Positions 23,619-34,502 are shown, counted from the first letter of the stretch. The stretch: 64,000 nt of DNA from Adiantum capillus-veneris (GCA_014529385.2 CM043964.1:8069497-8133496), one strand, 5' to 3'. The notes: generated by a model from the letters alone, not told the origin. Made by a program: numbers and translations.

Positions 23619-24937
23619 CACTAGGTTGGTAATGGGACACTTTTATGTCCTGTTAAATGACCATTTTCCTTGAATTATGTAAAGAGTTTCAAAATGGATT
23701 TTGAGGTGCTATATATCTAGAAAGATTTCTCGTGAGCTGAAAAAAACTCGACATTTTTTTGGAATATCAATTTCATCTTTAACCTTGTCCTTGCACAACA
23801 TTTCACAACCTAAGCTGTGTGAAAAAACGGGTCCTGTTTTTGGCTTTTTTCAACTTTTGCAACTATACCACTCTAGAATTCATTTTATGAGGTCTATAAT
23901 GCTGGAGAACTATCTTTAGTAGTCCTTAACATGTCCTGATGCTTCTAGGAAGAAATAAATATTAAAGTTGTAAGTTATTACCAAATTACAAAAATTGTCA
24001 AATCTTATTTTTTAGCCAATTTTAGCTCTTCTATGATTTTTTGGTGGATTTCATGATATCCAAATGCATTTTTGATTTTCTATGTCGCGTATTGTAACAT
24101 AAAGCTAATATTCCTTGCCATTTTGGGACACCTAATACCCTATTTTGCATAGTACACAACGATGGTTGATTTTTTCAATTATAGAAGAAAACGAAACATT
24201 CTAGTATATCAAGTATAGATTTTTCAATATTGTTAGTTTATTGTGACAACTACATGCCTTTTGTAGGTAGTAACCATATCTAGTCATAAGGATCAAATTT
24301 GGCTAGATATTAAATAGTTTCTATGGGATTCTACAACTCATAATGTTGAACCCAGTTTTTTCATGTTTGCTGTTTTTAGCACTTCATCTTTGTCCCCAAG
24401 ATTCCCCTTGGTAAGAGATGTATTATTCTTTTGACATGCTCCATGACTCCTTATGAACATAAAGGACAATAGAGAACTAATAAAACATGCATATATTATT
24501 TGTATTGAGCGTGGCTATAGAAACTTTGATGATAGGTTTGCAGAATGGTAAAAATTCAATTTTTTTGTACCTATTTATTTTGGCAAAACAAAAAATAGTA
24601 AGTGAGAAGCAATCATATGTTCTGATCACCAACCCATTGAAGTTAACTAGGGAATTTATCTCCAGTCCTACAAAAATCCCTAATCTTATTTTTATGCAAC
24701 AAAACATAAGAAATGAATGTTTTGATGAAAATCCACTGGTCCATCAACTTTGGAGGCTTGGTGTAACCAAAAGATGAGAAATTTTACAAGTTTCTTATTT
24801 TTTCCATGTGTACTAGGCCTTGAACTATAACCTCATGAAAGGATTTTACAAAATGAGTGGATCTACTATGGTTTTGGAGGTTTTTTTCAAAACCCTGAAA
24901 GGACACTTTTATGTCCTGTTAGTTTACCAACCTAGTG
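23619..24937. mobile_element. 1.3-kb TIR DNA transposon with TTAA flanks
   Basis: Copy B lacks this segment and has a single TTAA at the matching site (CTCTTTAAATTGGG). In copy A the insert starts CACTAGGTTGGTAA and ends TTACCAACCTAGTG, perfect 14-bp inverted termini, with TTAA on both sides (23615-23618, 24938-24941). Just inside each end lies the same hairpin-forming GGACACTTTTATGTCC in direct orientation. The interior has no transposase; its open frames are below 100 codons. The flank could be a TTAA duplication (piggyBac type) or, since TTAA is palindromic, a TA or TTA duplication (mariner or Harbinger type). Confidence 0.85.
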
Positions 24938-24941
24938 TTAA

Positions 24942-25538
24942 GTTGGGTTGCGACAAGAGTGGAAGGATTGACATCAACATCCAGTGGAATCAATCTAGGA
25001 CACACCAATCAAGGAAGAATGGTTTTGCATACGAGTGGTAACATGGAGTCATTTTTCAAAATGTGGTTTGCAGTTTATCTTTCGTACATGGTGGGCTCCC
25101 TTGTGCAACAGGCATCAACCATGCAATCTATCCATGTGGGCAACAGGTGTCTATCAATTTGGCATGAAGAAGGACAACAAGCAAGATATGAGGATTATGG
25201 CTTCTTGCTTCCTTTAGGCTATGTGTCTAGACGAGGAAGCCATGCATAGTGTCGCTTTGAAATACTTTCAAGGACTAATCAAGTTCTTTCCATATCTTCT
25301 ATCACTTATGCAAGAGTTAATTCTTGTGCAGCTTATGGACTCAAGAATCATTATAAGTGTGATCTTCTGAAGAAGGCATTATTGCATACAATGGATTTAC
25401 GCTTAGTGTGGGACCCAGGTGGACGTCGAAAAGAACTTTGAGGAGCCTCACGCTTCCGAGGGATCCATTATTCCCTACAAGGATCTACCAGCCACCAAGG
25501 AGAAATCCTACTCTATTTCAACATGCTCCAGAAGAAGA
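24942..25538 (+). other. Gypsy-2 A 3' untranslated region
   Basis: It matches copy B 30440-31035 closely. No RT or integrase motif is present in any frame. Short frames with partial conservation (for example a GMKK-x-NKQDMRI stretch) are seen in both copies, but they carry stops in A and read into the LTR in B. Confidence 0.6.
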
Positions 25539-25579
25539 GCTAGAGGCATGAATACCTCTAGCCTTAGGGGGAGGGCTAA
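25539..25579 (+). promoter_or_regulatory. Gypsy-2 A pre-PPT hairpin and polypurine tract
   Basis: GCTAGAGG (25539-25546), loop CATGAATA, CCTCTAGC (25555-25562), then CTTAGGGGGAGGG and the LTR TGAGGCAAGC at 25580. This is a perfect 8-bp stem identical to that of Gypsy-1. Confidence 0.8.
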
Positions 25580-27511
25580 TGAGGCAAGCTTTTCCATGCA
25601 TGGGAACCCCCCCATATACTTTTTCTCTTTTACCAAAAATATTTCCTATTATATAAGTTACTTTTGATTTTTCTTTCCTTTTTCACAAACGTTTTAGCCT
25701 TTATTAAATAAATAAGACTTATGCTAATCAATCACGATGTAGCATAAATAAGTAAGCTTTCTTTGTTGATCTCTCTTTTGATCTTAAGCATTAAATATAT
25801 ATATTCTAAATTACATTATATATATTTAGTATTTTCTAATACATGTATTATTCCACCCTACCAAATATTTTATTCACTAGTTTTCATTTTCAAACCTCAA
25901 CCCCACTTTCAAATTTCAATAATACCTCCATCTAGATGATTGCCACTCTTTTCAAAACTCTAGGTCATGTTTTCATACACATGAAGGAGCTTACACTTGA
26001 AGGCAAGAGAGAAGTCCACTCAAAGGGGACCACCAAAAGACTTTTGCAGCCACAAATAATACATTATTTGGCTGAACTTTTTAAGTAAAGAAGAACCCCG
26101 AATCTGAAGGAGCGTTCAACATGAAAGATGTAGCTCGTGAGCTCAACTTTTAGCTCAAAGTTTTTCAGAATTTTTGGAGTTATGAACGCGGAGCTATGAT
26201 TTTTGTAGTGGACCCCAGTTTTCTCATGTAATGGTGACACATGCCATCCCTAGTTTTCTTCCCTCTAGAATGGCTATGGTTCTACAAGTCTTCAAGCATG
26301 ATTACAAGAGACAAGGCTCTTTTAATGAGGTCTTGGCAATTCTAGAGTGATTCTATCACCATTTTTGGAGGATCCATCCTCATCAACAAATATCCACCTT
26401 CGACAACCTCTCTTATAATTTTCTTATCTCTCTCTTCTCTCCCTAATAAGCTTATGTCTATCCAAAGCTAGACTATTGTAAATATTTCCTATCCTCCACA
26501 TCCTACCCACATTCTCTCTTCTCTCTCTATTGACTCTGGTATTTTAAATAATGAGGAGACAAGATGGGAGCCACAGTCACATGCACCCCATTTTCCTAGT
26601 CACCAAAGTGGGACACTCACCTCAAATAGAAATATTGCTAAATCCTTCCCTCCTTCCCTATATAAGGAGGCCATGAGATCTCACTTGGGAGGAGAGAACA
26701 CACACACACACACCTATCCATACACACTCTTGTGCTACATGCTTGTAGCATGAACCCTAATCACATAATCACAACACCATCATCATCACCATCACCATGC
26801 ACAAAAGATGAGCACCACACCTCCACACCACTTGTAATTCAGGGTTGAAGGCACAATTTCAAGAAGAAGAAGGGTGGACACACTCATGATATTCCTCGCC
26901 ATCAACTCCCATCTCTCCATTATGCCTCCTACGATCTTGTTCCCTTCTCATTTTCCTGCCATACGCTACCTATTGTATTCATCTTTTGCAAGCAATCAAC
27001 ACACTCCATCTTGGTGCCATACTTTGTGTCGCTTTGGATACATCTCATTGTGAGTATGGTATATGCTTGTTCCTTGCCATTTTTTTTCCTGCTTATGTTA
27101 AGGTGTGCGGATTCGCCACCACACACACACACACTCTCTCTCTCCCTCTCATATTCCTACCATCTTGCTACCTCCATCTTAAGGTGTGCGGATTCGCCAC
27201 CTTTTGTATGAGAAGTGAGCATACTTGCATGTATCCCTGACCTCGTTTTCTTCCTTACTACATGCACGCGTATCGAGCCCATTCTCACTCACTCACCACT
27301 CCTCTCACCTTATTCTCCGACCACCCCATTCCACATTTGGGCGTGGATCTTGAAATTGTTTTCCACGCATGCTTCATTGTGTATATGTATGCGTCCTAGC
27401 CGCATATCTTGCTAGGTGGTGCTCCTATTGTGTATTCCCCATGATGAGGCCATTGTGCATAGTCTTGGTGTAGAGGCCATCGGGTCTATTTTGTTTCACT
27501 TCCGCCTCTCA
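25580..27511 (+). repeat. Gypsy-2 LTR 2, shared by internals A and B
   Basis: It starts TGAGGCAAGC and ends CGCCTCTCA. It serves as the 3' LTR of A and the 5' LTR of B. Its second half carries the LTR 3 variants (CTTTTGCAAGCAATC, TGTGAGTATGG, CTTGGGAGGAGAGAAC). Part of its first half keeps sequence shared with LTR 1 that LTR 3 has lost (GATCTCTCTTTTGATC and nearby). Confidence 0.92.
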
Positions 27512-27513
27512 TT

Positions 27514-27533
27514 TGGTGCCCCCACGGAGGAGG
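27514..27533 (+). promoter_or_regulatory. Gypsy-2 B putative primer binding site
   Basis: TGGTGCCCCCACGGAGGAGG starts two bases after the LTR end. It is similar to the Gypsy-3 and Gypsy-4 sites. The primer tRNA was not identified. Confidence 0.55.
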
Positions 27534-27591
27534 TCTCTTGAAACCCTTCAGTTTACAAGACTGAAAACCCTAAACTATTGTGAATGGATGA

Positions 27592-27885
27592 ATGAGTATG
27601 AAGGATTTTTCTAACTGGACGACAGAAGAAGAAGAGCTCCAAGCACAACTAGACGAACTGCGCATCTCCATCGAAGCTCGAGTGCCAGGCGTAACGGTAA
27701 TCGATTTGAAGTGGGAGAGTCAACCAACGCGCCAAACCCAGTGGATATACATAGGCCAAGTACCAAGAAGAAGAAGGAGAAGGTGGAAACCATGTCCGCA
27801 ACCTACAACCAACCAACAACCAACAAAATGGAAGGCGCTCTGCACAATAGAGAATCAACACTATTCTACTTTGAGAATCGGGTAA
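27592..27885 (+). CDS. Gypsy-2 B leader ORF 1, unknown function
   Basis: A 97-residue ORF. Residues 5-16 read DFSNWTTEEEEL, matching leader ORF 1 of copy A, and an RRRRRR basic patch follows near residue 60. The region between aligns only loosely with A (a PG-x-x-V-x-x-I core). A second frame (27711-28052) overlaps its C-terminal half. Function unknown. Confidence 0.4.
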   Translation: MSMKDFSNWTTEEEELQAQLDELRISIEARVPGVTVIDLKWESQPTRQTQWIYIGQVPRRRRRRWKPCPQPTTNQQPTKWKALCTIENQHYSTLRIG

Positions 27886-28052
27886 CTCAAGTCACCGAGG
27901 TAATTATCATAGTCAGCTTTCAAGTCGCACCTGATGCTGTAGCACAGATAACAGAAGCATTGGCTCACACTCTCACTAGAGAAACTAGGGATCTACTGAG
28001 TTTGTTTCAGGAAAGAACACCACCCTCTCCTACAAGCTTGGACAGTGACTAA
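27711..28052 (+). CDS. Gypsy-2 B leader ORF 2, unknown function
   Basis: A 113-residue ORF with a Lys-rich patch (STKKKKEKVET) followed by MSATYNQPTTNK, the same MSAT start as leader ORF 2 of copy A. A mixed helical C-terminus follows (DAVAQITEALAHTLTRET). It overlaps leader ORF 1 in another frame. It could be an independent product or half of a longer leader protein split by a frameshift. No known domain was recognised. Confidence 0.3.
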   Translation: MGESTNAPNPVDIHRPSTKKKKEKVETMSATYNQPTTNKMEGALHNRESTLFYFENRVTQVTEVIIIVSFQVAPDAVAQITEALAHTLTRETRDLLSLFQERTPPSPTSLDSD

Positions 28053-28069
28053 GCACCTCTAAGCTTCAC

Positions 28070-28291
28070 ATGAATCAGGACAACCTACCTCAAGACAGAT
28101 CACACATACCGACATGTGTACGCTCAATCAAGGTAATATTGGACTTGAAGATTCACTACCAGCACGTCATTGACACCATGCCGGGTGGGGAGCTGTTTTT
28201 TTTTGAGGTTTTGGCATCATATCAGCCATTTGTTTTACCTTTGGTACAAGGCAATGTACCGTTTGAAGTTTTAATCTATGTCCTAGTATAA
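28070..28291 (+). CDS. Gypsy-2 B conserved leader ORF 4, intact
   Basis: An uninterrupted 73-codon ORF from ATG 28070, 81 bases upstream of the gag ATG. It reads SIKVILDLKIHYQ in its middle, then a hydrophobic FFFEVL stretch, QPFVLPLVQGNVPFEV and a stop. It aligns over its full length with the frames at 21201-21431 (copy A, one TAG) and 60991-61209 (Gypsy-4). The N-terminal ~20 residues are polar and variable. The C-terminal half, with the LP-x-x-LP core and PFEV/SFDV ending, is best kept. It is small, mildly hydrophobic and has no signal peptide. It is not a known gag, protease or zinc-finger fold that I recognise. Confidence 0.6.
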   Translation: MNQDNLPQDRSHIPTCVRSIKVILDLKIHYQHVIDTMPGGELFFFEVLASYQPFVLPLVQGNVPFEVLIYVLV

Positions 28292-28372
28292 TAGGGTATA
28301 CACGCCTCCTTGTAAAGAAGAAAAAATTTTGCAAGTTAAGAAGTGTGTCTTTCTAGAGATCTCTCAGTAATC

Positions 28373-30345
28373 ATGGCAAGTGTAGCATTTCCAACCTTTA
28401 CTGGTAAGGTGGGCGAGGATGCTGCAGACTTTCTAGACAACTTGAAAATAGCATGTGTCATCTCTGCGAGAGATGATGATGCTTTGCGCTTGCGCATCTT
28501 CCCACTTCTAATGAAGGTGGAGGCAAGATCATGGTACAATGCCTTGGCACAAGAAACCAAGGAACGGTGGGACTTATTAAGCATTTTGGAGAGGGCACAA
28601 CATCGGAGAAACTATGGCAATTGTTGACAGAGTTGAAGCAGGGCAGTATGCTAGAATACGCATCATATGAGTCAAAGTTTGTAGATTTATGGGGGCGATG
28701 GGTTGCATCGCTAAGAGAGGATGAGGGGGCACCTGATTTCCTAAAGAAGGATCGGTTTGTGGATGGGTTATGGCCAACTCTTAAAGAGAAGGTGAAGGGA
28801 AGGTTTCCTGCAATGTATGAGCTAGCAGTTGAAGTGGCCCGCCTTAAAGACAAGAAGTTGCGCCTACAAGCCAGGAATATCGATGGAGAGGAAGCCGTTA
28901 GGACCCCACCACCTCTAGCACCACCTACAACAGTCGCCCAGAGGATTCAACCACAAGAACCAATTGAAGATCAGCAAGACCTGCTCAACCGAATCACCAA
29001 TCAACTTGAGAATCTCTCAGTCCATTTGATACAACAAGGGCATGCACACAATCGCAACCAAGAGCAAGGGAGAGGACAACGAAGGCAAAACCAAGACTAC
29101 CACTGCTACAATTGTGGGGAGAATGGTCATGGCATGTACTACTGTCCACACCCAAGGAGGCAGAATTTCAACAGAGGAGCCAGGCAAAACCATGTTTCAC
29201 CACTGAGAGCAAGACCACCACCACCGAGGGCACCACGACAAGCACCACCCATGCAAATCCTACAACCACCCATTCAACCACAACCACCACCACCACCACC
29301 ACAACCTCTCATTCCACCCTTACCCCCACCACCAGTTGGCAATCAAATAGTAAGCATCATCACTCTTGAAGGTAAGGGAAAGGAGAAAGTGGAGGAGGAT
29401 AAGACCAATGTTAAAGGAATAGATTCCATTGGGGTAAAACGCGCTAGGCATGGTGAATCTTCCCAAAAGGAAGAAAAGATGAAGACTAAAGGGGAATCTA
29501 GCAAAAAGCCGTCCAAGTCACAACGTAAAATTGACATTGTAGATTTCTCTTTGGGTGAATGTTCTAAACCATATGATTTGGTTCAAGATGTTTATGTGCA
29601 GGGCCCAAAAATCACCTGGCCCCAGTTACTCCACCTAGCACCTAGGGTGAGGAGACAATGGACAAAGATGGTTAACACGAGGTGACCAAAGCCAAAGATA
29701 GCTGGGGCTATCTCCGGGAGGAATCTAGACGACATACTACCAGTGATGGATGCTTACATAAAAGGGCAACACATCTCCAATATCTACATCGATGGTGGCG
29801 CACAAATATGCGTCATGAGTGAAAAAATGATGCACCGTTTGGGTTTATAGGTGAGTCGGCCGGCACCATGCCGAGCCAAAATGGCAAATAATTTAAAAGT
29901 TCAATGTGTTGGTGTCATAAATGCAGTTAGGATAAAGGCATTCAACACCGAGGTATATGTGGACATCTTTGTCATGCCACACAAAGGGGAGGGCTACCCT
30001 ATCATTCTAGGGAGGCCTTGGCTTATGGCTATGAGAGCTAAGCAGGACTGGGACATCGGCATAATCCAGATGAAGGATGCAAAAGGGAGGCCAATACTTT
30101 ACGACATGAAGAAAGGTCGGCAATGCGACACGGATCTAGAAACCTCTATGGATGAGTTTTCTAGTAGTGACTCTTCAACCACTTCAGAGGAGGAATCAAC
30201 AGGGAGTGAAGGAAGTGATAGCTCCATTGAGGTAATGGGCCTCACATTCAACCACAACAAGGTGGACCCTTCAAATTTTCAACCACATGTGAAAGTGGTG
30301 AAGACACTTCAACTACCCCTATGGCACGAGATTGGTGAAAGACTC
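28373..30345 (+). pseudogene. Gypsy-2 B gag-protease
   Basis: Same domain order as copy A: MASVAFPTFTGK start, gag helices, zinc knuckle CYNCGENGHGMYYC, Pro-rich stretch, DIVDFSLGECSKPYDL linker, retropepsin with YIDGGAQ and PIILGR, and an acidic tail. Three defects are seen. A 16-base deletion near 28580 relative to A shifts the frame. TGA at 29683-29685 stands where A has CGA. TAG at 29848-29850 stands where A has GAG. The last open frame (29851-31152) runs on past the protease through the 3' untranslated region into the LTR, so its C-terminal ~260 residues are not a real domain. Confidence 0.88.
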
Positions 30346-31035
30346 ATGCAGAGAAATGCAATTGAGGTCTACTGGCACTTTAGGTTTTCCTTTCTAACTG
30401 TGAACATTGTGTGTAACATTAATTTGGGAAGCTCTTTAAATTGGGTTGCGACAAGAGTGGAAGGATTCACATCAACAACCAGTGGAATCAATCTAGGACA
30501 CATCAATCAAGGAAGAATGGTTTTGCATACTAGTGGTAACATGGAGTCATTTTTCAAAATGTGGTTTGCAGTTTATCTTTTGTACATGGTGGGCTCTCTT
30601 GTGCAACAGGCATCAACCATGCAATCTATCCATGTGGGCAACAGGTCTCTATCAATTTGGCATGAAGAAGGAAAACAAGCAAGATATGAGGATTATAGTT
30701 TCTTACTCCCTTTTGGCTATGTGTCTGGACGAGGAAGCCATGCATGGTCCCGCTTTGGAATACTTTCAAGGACTGATCAAGTTCTTTCCATACCTTCTAT
30801 CACTTATGCAAGAGTTAATTCTTGTGCAACTTGTGGACTCAAGAATCATTATAAGTGTGATCTTCTGAAGAGGACATTATTGCATACAATGGATTTACGC
30901 TTAGTGTGGGACCCAAGTGGACACCGAAAAGAACTTTGGGGAGCCTCATGCTTCCAAGGGATCCATTATTCCCTACAAGGATCTACCAGCCACCAAGAAG
31001 AAATCCTACTCTATTTCAACATGCTCAAGAACAGA
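30346..31035 (+). other. Gypsy-2 B 3' untranslated region
   Basis: It matches copy A 23515-23618 plus 24942-25538 and shows the empty site of the DNA transposon near 30438. No pol motif is seen in any frame. Confidence 0.65.
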
Positions 31036-31076
31036 GCTAGAGGCATGAATACCTCTAGCCTTAGGGGGAGGGCTAA
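31036..31076 (+). promoter_or_regulatory. Gypsy-2 B pre-PPT hairpin and polypurine tract
   Basis: GCTAGAGG (31036-31043), loop CATGAATA, CCTCTAGC (31052-31059), then CTTAGGGGGAGGG and the LTR start TGACGCATGC at 31077. Confidence 0.8.
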
Positions 31077-32995
31077 TGACGCATGCTTTTCCATGCATGG
31101 GAACCCCCCCATATTTTTTTCTCTTTTACCAAAAATATTTCCTATTATATAAGTTACTTTTGATTTTTTCTTCCCTTTTTCACAAACGTTTTAGCCTTTA
31201 TTAAATAAATAATACTTATGCTAATCAATCACGATGTAGCATAATAAGTAAGCTTTCTTTGTTTTGACCTTAAATATTAAATATATATATATTCTAGTAT
31301 TTTCTAATATATTTTTTTCATGTATATATATTAGTCCACTCTACCAAATATTTTATTCACTAGTTTTCATTTTCAAACCTCAACCCCACTTTCAAATTTC
31401 AATAATACCTCCATCTAGATGATTGCCAATCTTTTCAACACTCTAGGTCATGTTTTCATACATATGAAGGAGCTTACACTTGAAGGCAAGAGAGAAGTCC
31501 ACTCAAAGGGGACCACCAAAAGACTTTTGCAGCCACAAATAATACATTATTTGGCTGAATTTTTTAAGTAAAGAAGAACCCCAAATCTGAAGGAGCGTTC
31601 AACATGAAAGATGTAGCTCGTGATCTCAACTTTTAACTCAATTTTTTTCAGAATTTTTGGAGTTATGAACACGGAGATATGATTTTTGTAGTGGACCCCA
31701 GTTTTCTCGTGTAATGGTGACACAGGCCATCCCCACTTTTCTTCCTTCTAGAATGGCTATGGTTCTACAAGTCTTCAAGCATGATTACAAGAGACAAGGC
31801 TCTTTTATTGAGGTCTTGGCTAGTCTAGAGTAATTCTATCACCATTTTTTGGAGGATCCATCCTCATCAACAAATATCCATCTTCGACAACCTCTCTTAT
31901 AATTTTCTTACCTCTGTCTTCTCTCCCTAATAAGCTTATGTCTATCCAAAGCTAGACTATTGTAAATATTTCCTATCCTCCACATCCTACCCACATTCTC
32001 TCTTCTCTCTCTATTGACTCTGGTATTTTAAATAATGAGGAGACAAGATGGGAGCCACAGTCACATGCACCCCATTTTCCTAGTCACCAAAGTGGGACAC
32101 TCACCTCAAATAGAAATATTGCTAAATCCTTCCCTCCTTCCCTATATAAGGAGGCCATGAGAGCTCACTTGGGAGGAGAGAACACACACACACACCCCTA
32201 TCCATACACACTCTTGTGCTACATGCTTGTAGCATGAACCCTAATCACATAATCACAACACCATCATCATCACCATCACCATGCACAAAAGATGAGCACC
32301 ACACCTCCACACCACTTGTACTTAAGGGTTGAAGGCACAATTTCAAGAAGAAGAAGGGTGGACACACTCATGATATTCCTCTCCATCAACTCCCATCTCT
32401 CCATTATGCCTCCTACGATCTTGTTCCCTTCTCATTTTCCTGCCATACGCTACCTATTGTATTCATCTTTTGCAAGCAATCAACACACTCCATCTTGGTG
32501 CCATACTTTGTGTCGCTTTGGATACATCTCATTGTGAGTATGGTATATGCTTGTTCCTTGCCAATTTTTTTTCTGCTTATGTTAAGGTGTGCGGATTCGC
32601 TACCACACACACACACTCTCTCTCTCTCCCTCTCATATTCCTACCATCTTGCTACCTCCATCTTAAGGTGTGCGGATTCGCCACCTTTTGTATGAGAAGT
32701 GAGCATACTTGCATGTATCCCTGACCTCGTTATCTTGCTTACTACATGCATGCGTAGCGAGCCAATTCTCACTCACTCACCACTCCTCTCACCTTATTCT
32801 CTGACCACCCCATTCCACATTTGGGCGTGGATCTTGAAATTGTTTTCCACGCATGCTTCATTGTGTATATGTCTGCGTCCTAGCCGCATATCTTGCTAGG
32901 TGGTGCCCCTATTGTGTATTCCCCATGATGAGGCCATTGTGCATAGTCTTGGTGTAGAGGCCACCGGGTCTTATTTCTTTCACTTCCGCCTCTCA
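31077..32995 (+). repeat. Gypsy-2 LTR 3
   Basis: It starts TGACGCATGC and ends TTCCGCCTCTCA. It shares diagnostic bases with LTR 2 but lacks about 40 bases of AT-rich sequence near 31270 that LTRs 1 and 2 keep. Confidence 0.9.
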
Positions 32996-33797
32996 ACACA
33001 CACACACACACACACACCTATCCATACACACTCTTGTGCTACATGCTTGTAGCATGAACCCTAATCACATTATCACAACACCATCACCATGCACAAAAGA
33101 TGAGCACCACACCTCCACACCACTTGTAATTAAGGGTTGAAGGCACAATTTCAAGAAGAAGAAGGGTGGACACACTCATGATATTCCTCGCCATCAACTC
33201 CCATCTCTCCATTATGCCTCCTACGATCTTGTTCCCTTCTCATTTTCCTGCCATACGCTACCTATTGTATTCATGTTTTGCAAGTAATCAACACACTCCA
33301 TCTTGGTGCCATACTTTGTGTCGCTTTGGATACATCTCATTGTAAGTATGGTATATGCTTGTTCCTTGCCATTGTTTTTTCTGCTTATGTTAAGGTGTGC
33401 GGATTCGCCAAAATACACACACACTCTCTCTCCCTCTCATATTCCTATGATCTTGCTACTTCCATCTTGAGGTGTGTGGATTCGCCACCTTTTGTATAAG
33501 AAGTGAGCATACTTGAATGTATCCCTGACCTCGTTATATTCCTTACTACATGCACGAGTAGCGAGCGCGTTCTCACTCACTCACCACTCCTCTCACCTTA
33601 TTCTCTGACCACCCCATTCCACATTTGGGTGTGGATCTTGAAATTGTTTTCCATGGCATGTTTCATTGCGTATATGTATGCGTCCTAGACGCATATCTTG
33701 CTAGGTGGTGCCCCTATTGCGTATTCCCCATGATGAGGCCATTGTGCATAGTCTTGGTGTAGAGGCCACCGGGTCTATTTTTTCATTCCGCCTCTCA
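32996..33797 (+). repeat. Gypsy-2 partial LTR (right tail)
   Basis: It starts in the internal CA microsatellite of the LTR and continues to the LTR end (CCTCTCA), followed by GAGG. It matches LTR 1 variant for variant, so it is the right partner of LTR 1. Its first ~1.1 kb is missing, with the break inside the CA run. Confidence 0.88.
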
Positions 33798-33801
33798 GAG
33801 G

Positions 33802-34296
33802 GAGGAAGTTCAAATGGAGAATCAACCTAATCGAGAGGTAGCGACCGTTCCTCAACAATGGGTACGTATAGTTCAAGGTTTGTATGAGAAAATACAAAAG
33901 TTGCATTTAAGTGTTATGGATAGAGGTCAGGCAAGGATAGGAAGAGGCAGAGCTAGGCAATTGCCTGGAAAATGTTACAATTACAGAGAGGAGGGACACT
34001 ATGCTCCAGATTCCCCTCAGCCACTGAGGGAAAGGGGTGGTATCTATCTTCTGTTTGGACAAGGCAGGGGTCAGGTGCAGTTTAATGGTCAAAGGGAACA
34101 TCAAGTAATTGAAAACCAAATACAAGCGGCTCTGTCAGGTAATGATGAAGTGCAAAGGGTTAATATTATTTGTGTTGATAGACAAGAGGTTCATATTATG
34201 GCTAACAAAAGAGAAAGAGGCAAAAGAGAGACCAAGACGGAACGTGAAACTAGGGCAAAGAAGGGTAAAGAGAAGGTGAAGGAAAGTAGAGAGTAG
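33802..34296 (+). pseudogene. Gypsy-3 gag, C-terminal half
   Basis: After the second GAGG the frame continues as EEVQMENQPNREVATVP. It then has a damaged zinc knuckle, CYNYREEGHYAPDSP, in which the second Cys is Tyr and the fourth is Asp. A Lys/Arg/Glu-rich tail (TKTERETRAKKGKEKVKE) follows, with TAG at 34294-34296. It is the downstream half of the gag that starts at 17671. Loss of the zinc ligands shows long decay. Confidence 0.75.
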
Positions 34297-34502
34297 CCAG
34301 AGCCAAGCAAGAGAAGACGAAGATGAAGAATTACACAGAAGGATTTTCAGTTGGGGTGCAATAATCATGAATATGATTTGGTAAGAGATATCAAAAATCA
34401 AAAAGCTAACATCACTTTGGGTAGCTACTTGCATTAAACCCTAAATTAAGGAGGCAATGATCAACCACTATCAGTACAAGGCTTCCCTGAGTAGGAGGAG
34501 AT

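Larger units (their letters stand above)
18176..33797 (+). mobile_element. Gypsy-2 LTR array nested in Gypsy-3 gag
   Basis: The order is LTR (18176-20124), internal A (20125-25579), LTR (25580-27511), internal B (27512-31076), LTR (31077-32995), partial LTR (32996-33797). GAGG precedes the first TG (18172-18175) and follows the last CA (33798-33801), consistent with a 4-bp target duplication from one integration. The element B unit has no duplication of its own: left flank GCTAA, right flank ACACA. Both internals have leader ORFs, gag and protease but no RT, RNase H or integrase, so the family is non-autonomous. Confidence 0.88.

Noticed and set aside
26929-27415. Recurrent ORFs of 60-84 codons in LTRs (also at 19604, 32413, 33221)
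   Set aside because: They lie inside the transcribed part of Gypsy-2 LTRs on both strands and recur only because the LTR recurs. No conserved start context or domain is seen.
30346-31152. C-terminal ~260 residues of the 433-codon frame as an envelope-like or new domain
   Set aside because: The frame is open in copy B only, runs into the LTR, and copy A has stops there. It contains no hydrophobic signal or membrane pattern typical of env-like ORFs.
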